The translations under genes and the position numbers were made by a program. Below, piece after piece: positions 63,104 through 64,000 of a stretch of DNA of 64,000 bases. Origin of the DNA: Microbacterium sp. zg-Y625 (GTDB taxonomy: Bacteria > Actinomycetota > Actinomycetes > Actinomycetales > Microbacteriaceae); NCBI RefSeq assembly GCF_030246925.1, contig NZ_CP126740.1, forward strand, positions 1,674,001-1,738,000. Reading direction: 5' to 3'. Under the pieces are notes generated by a model. That model had not been told where the DNA came from and ran no database searches. It was given only the letters and a program-made list of their open reading frames with translations. Each line of letters begins with the position of its first letter. Position 1 is the stretch's first letter.

Positions 63104-64000
63104 CGCGTTCGCGGCCCAGCTCGATCAGCTCGGAGATGAGTTCGGGGTAGGTCATACCGGAGGCGATCCAGCACGTGGGGAACATCGAGATGGGGGTGAA
63201 GCCCGGCATGGTGTTCACCTCGTTCACGTAGAACTCCGTGCCCGTGTAGAAGAAGTCGACGCGCGCCAGGCCCTCGCCGCCGAGCGCCTCGAAGGCGCGC
63301 GCCGCCACCCGCTGCATCTCGGCGAGCTCGCCGTCGTGCATCGGAGCCGGGCAGATGAGCTCGACGCCCGCGGCATCGAGGTACTTGGCCTCGAAGTCGT
63401 AGAACGCACGCCCGGTGACCACGATCTCGCCGGGAACGCTCACGCGCGCGGCGTCACCATCACGGCCCTGCAGCACACCGCACTCGATCTCGCGCCCGAT
63501 GACGGCCTGCTCGATGAGGGCGCTGGAATCCTCGGCGAAGGCGACCTCGAGCGCGGCATCGAGCTCATCCCAGCTCTCGACCTTCGACACGCCGACGCTC
63601 GAGCCGGCCCGGTTCGGCTTCACGAACACGGGAAGGCCGAGCGAACGCACCTGCGGCGTCCACCGCTTGCGGTCGCGGTCGAACTCGGCGCGGGTCACGC
63701 GGCGCCACGGCACCACGGGCACCCCGGCGGCCTGCAGCACGCTCTTGGTGACGTGCTTGTCCATGCCGATCGCGGACATCAGCACGCCGCCGCCGACGTA
63801 GGGAAGGCCGAGCAGCTCCAGCATCCCCTGGATCGTGCCGTCCTCGCCGAAGCGGCCGTGCAGGATCGGGAAGACCACGTCGACATCGCCGAGGCTCTCC
63901 TCGGTGCCGTCGGAACGAACCACCCGCAGCTCGCGGGACAGAGTCGACTCCGGCCACCGCACGCGCGTGCCGTTGTCGGCGACCTCCGGCAGCGCCCCCT
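63096..64000 (-). CDS. ddl: D-alanine-D-alanine ligase, C-terminal part
   Basis: About 301 residues are visible; the frame stays open to the right edge, so the N-terminus is missing. ATP-grasp motifs are clear: DVVFPILHGRFGEDGTIQGM, LGLPYVGGGVLMSAIGMDKH, KPNRAGSSVGVSKV, EAKYLDAAGVELICPAP and the C-terminal VDFFYTGTEFYVNEVNTMPG with the Mg ligands. It joins two D-Ala for peptidoglycan. It converges with the DUF3515 gene. Confidence 0.96.
   Translation of the reverse strand, partial: GALPEVADNGTRVRWPESTLSRELRVVRSDGTEESLGDVDVVFPILHGRFGEDGTIQGMLELLGLPYVGGGVLMSAIGMDKHVTKSVLQAAGVPVVPWRRVTRAEFDRDRKRWTPQVRSLGLPVFVKPNRAGSSVGVSKVESWDELDAALEVAFAEDSSALIEQAVIGREIECGVLQGRDGDAARVSVPGEIVVTGRAFYDFEAKYLDAAGVELICPAPMHDGELAEMQRVAARAFEALGGEGLARVDFFYTGTEFYVNEVNTMPGFTPISMFPTCWIASGMTYPELISELIELGRERVR

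Overview
The window is a continuous stretch of a very GC-rich (about 70%) actinobacterial chromosome. Gene content and order point to the family Microbacteriaceae, and a Microbacterium-like genus is my best guess. Supporting signs are a GlgE maltosyltransferase next to glgX and glgB, the actinobacterial families DUF2017, DUF2469, DUF3515 and DUF177, the gene order xerC / dprA-comM-yraN-DUF2469-rnhB-lepB-rplS, and many leaderless genes with a TANNNT box exactly six bases before an ATG or GTG. No rRNA, tRNA, phage, insertion sequence or CRISPR array is visible. Almost everything is housekeeping, mostly on the minus strand, in operons with 1-8 bp overlaps.

Layout. 1-8.4 kb: end of a DUF2017 gene, a P-loop kinase-like protein with a GerW-like protein, dinB, the tRNA amidotransferase operon gatC-gatA-gatB, a fadD-like acyl-CoA ligase and a DUF4262 gene. 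8.4-13 kb: ligA, mnmA and a cysteine desulfurase (the last two make a sulfur-relay pair for tRNA thiolation). 13-19.5 kb: glgX, glgE, glgB for alpha-glucan metabolism. 19.6-25.4 kb: a thioredoxin-TPR protein with a membrane partner, an AI-2E/PerM-type membrane protein, a hydrolase, a small zinc-ribbon protein and a secreted lytic transglycosylase-like protein. 25.4-30.4 kb: rpsB, tsf, pyrH, frr, cdsA and a four-repeat DivIVA-like gene. 30.6-35.2 kb: a secreted M23 peptidase, a DUF3060 lipoprotein, xerC, and a flippase plus GT2 glycosyltransferase that look like a small surface-polysaccharide insert. 35.2-44.4 kb: dprA, comM, yraN, DUF2469, rnhB, lepB, rplS, map and the rpsP-khpA-rimM-trmD operon. 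44.5-53.4 kb: a carboxylate-amine ligase, ffh, a TetR-VOC fusion, DUF2004, ftsY and smc, so both SRP GTPases are here. 53.5-58.1 kb: a leader with two tiny genes before a double GNAT protein, then mutM, rnc, rpmF, DUF177 and coaD. 58.2-64 kb: recG, an acyltransferase, rsmD, thiL, a DUF3515 lipoprotein and the 3' part of ddl.

The most unusual signals are not protein genes. (1) A 20-bp-period repeat with core CGAGTGAGTATTCG occurs as a roughly 190-bp near-perfect palindromic array after gatB and as a 3-copy array after the DUF2004 gene. In both places the first repeat unit supplies the stop codon of the gene, in the same phase. (2) The heptamer GGATGCC/GGCATCC is about six times more frequent than base composition predicts by my hand count. 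It sits so that it forces the rare codons GAT and GCA, and it also builds terminator-like hairpins. (3) The TANNNT-N6-RTG leaderless layout recurs before about 18 genes. (4) A TetR regulator is fused to a VOC/glyoxalase domain next to one of the repeat arrays. (5) A near-consensus promoter drives a 41-codon ORF followed by hairpins ahead of a small-protein/GNAT unit. All coordinates, motif positions and counts were read by eye; no database search was run.
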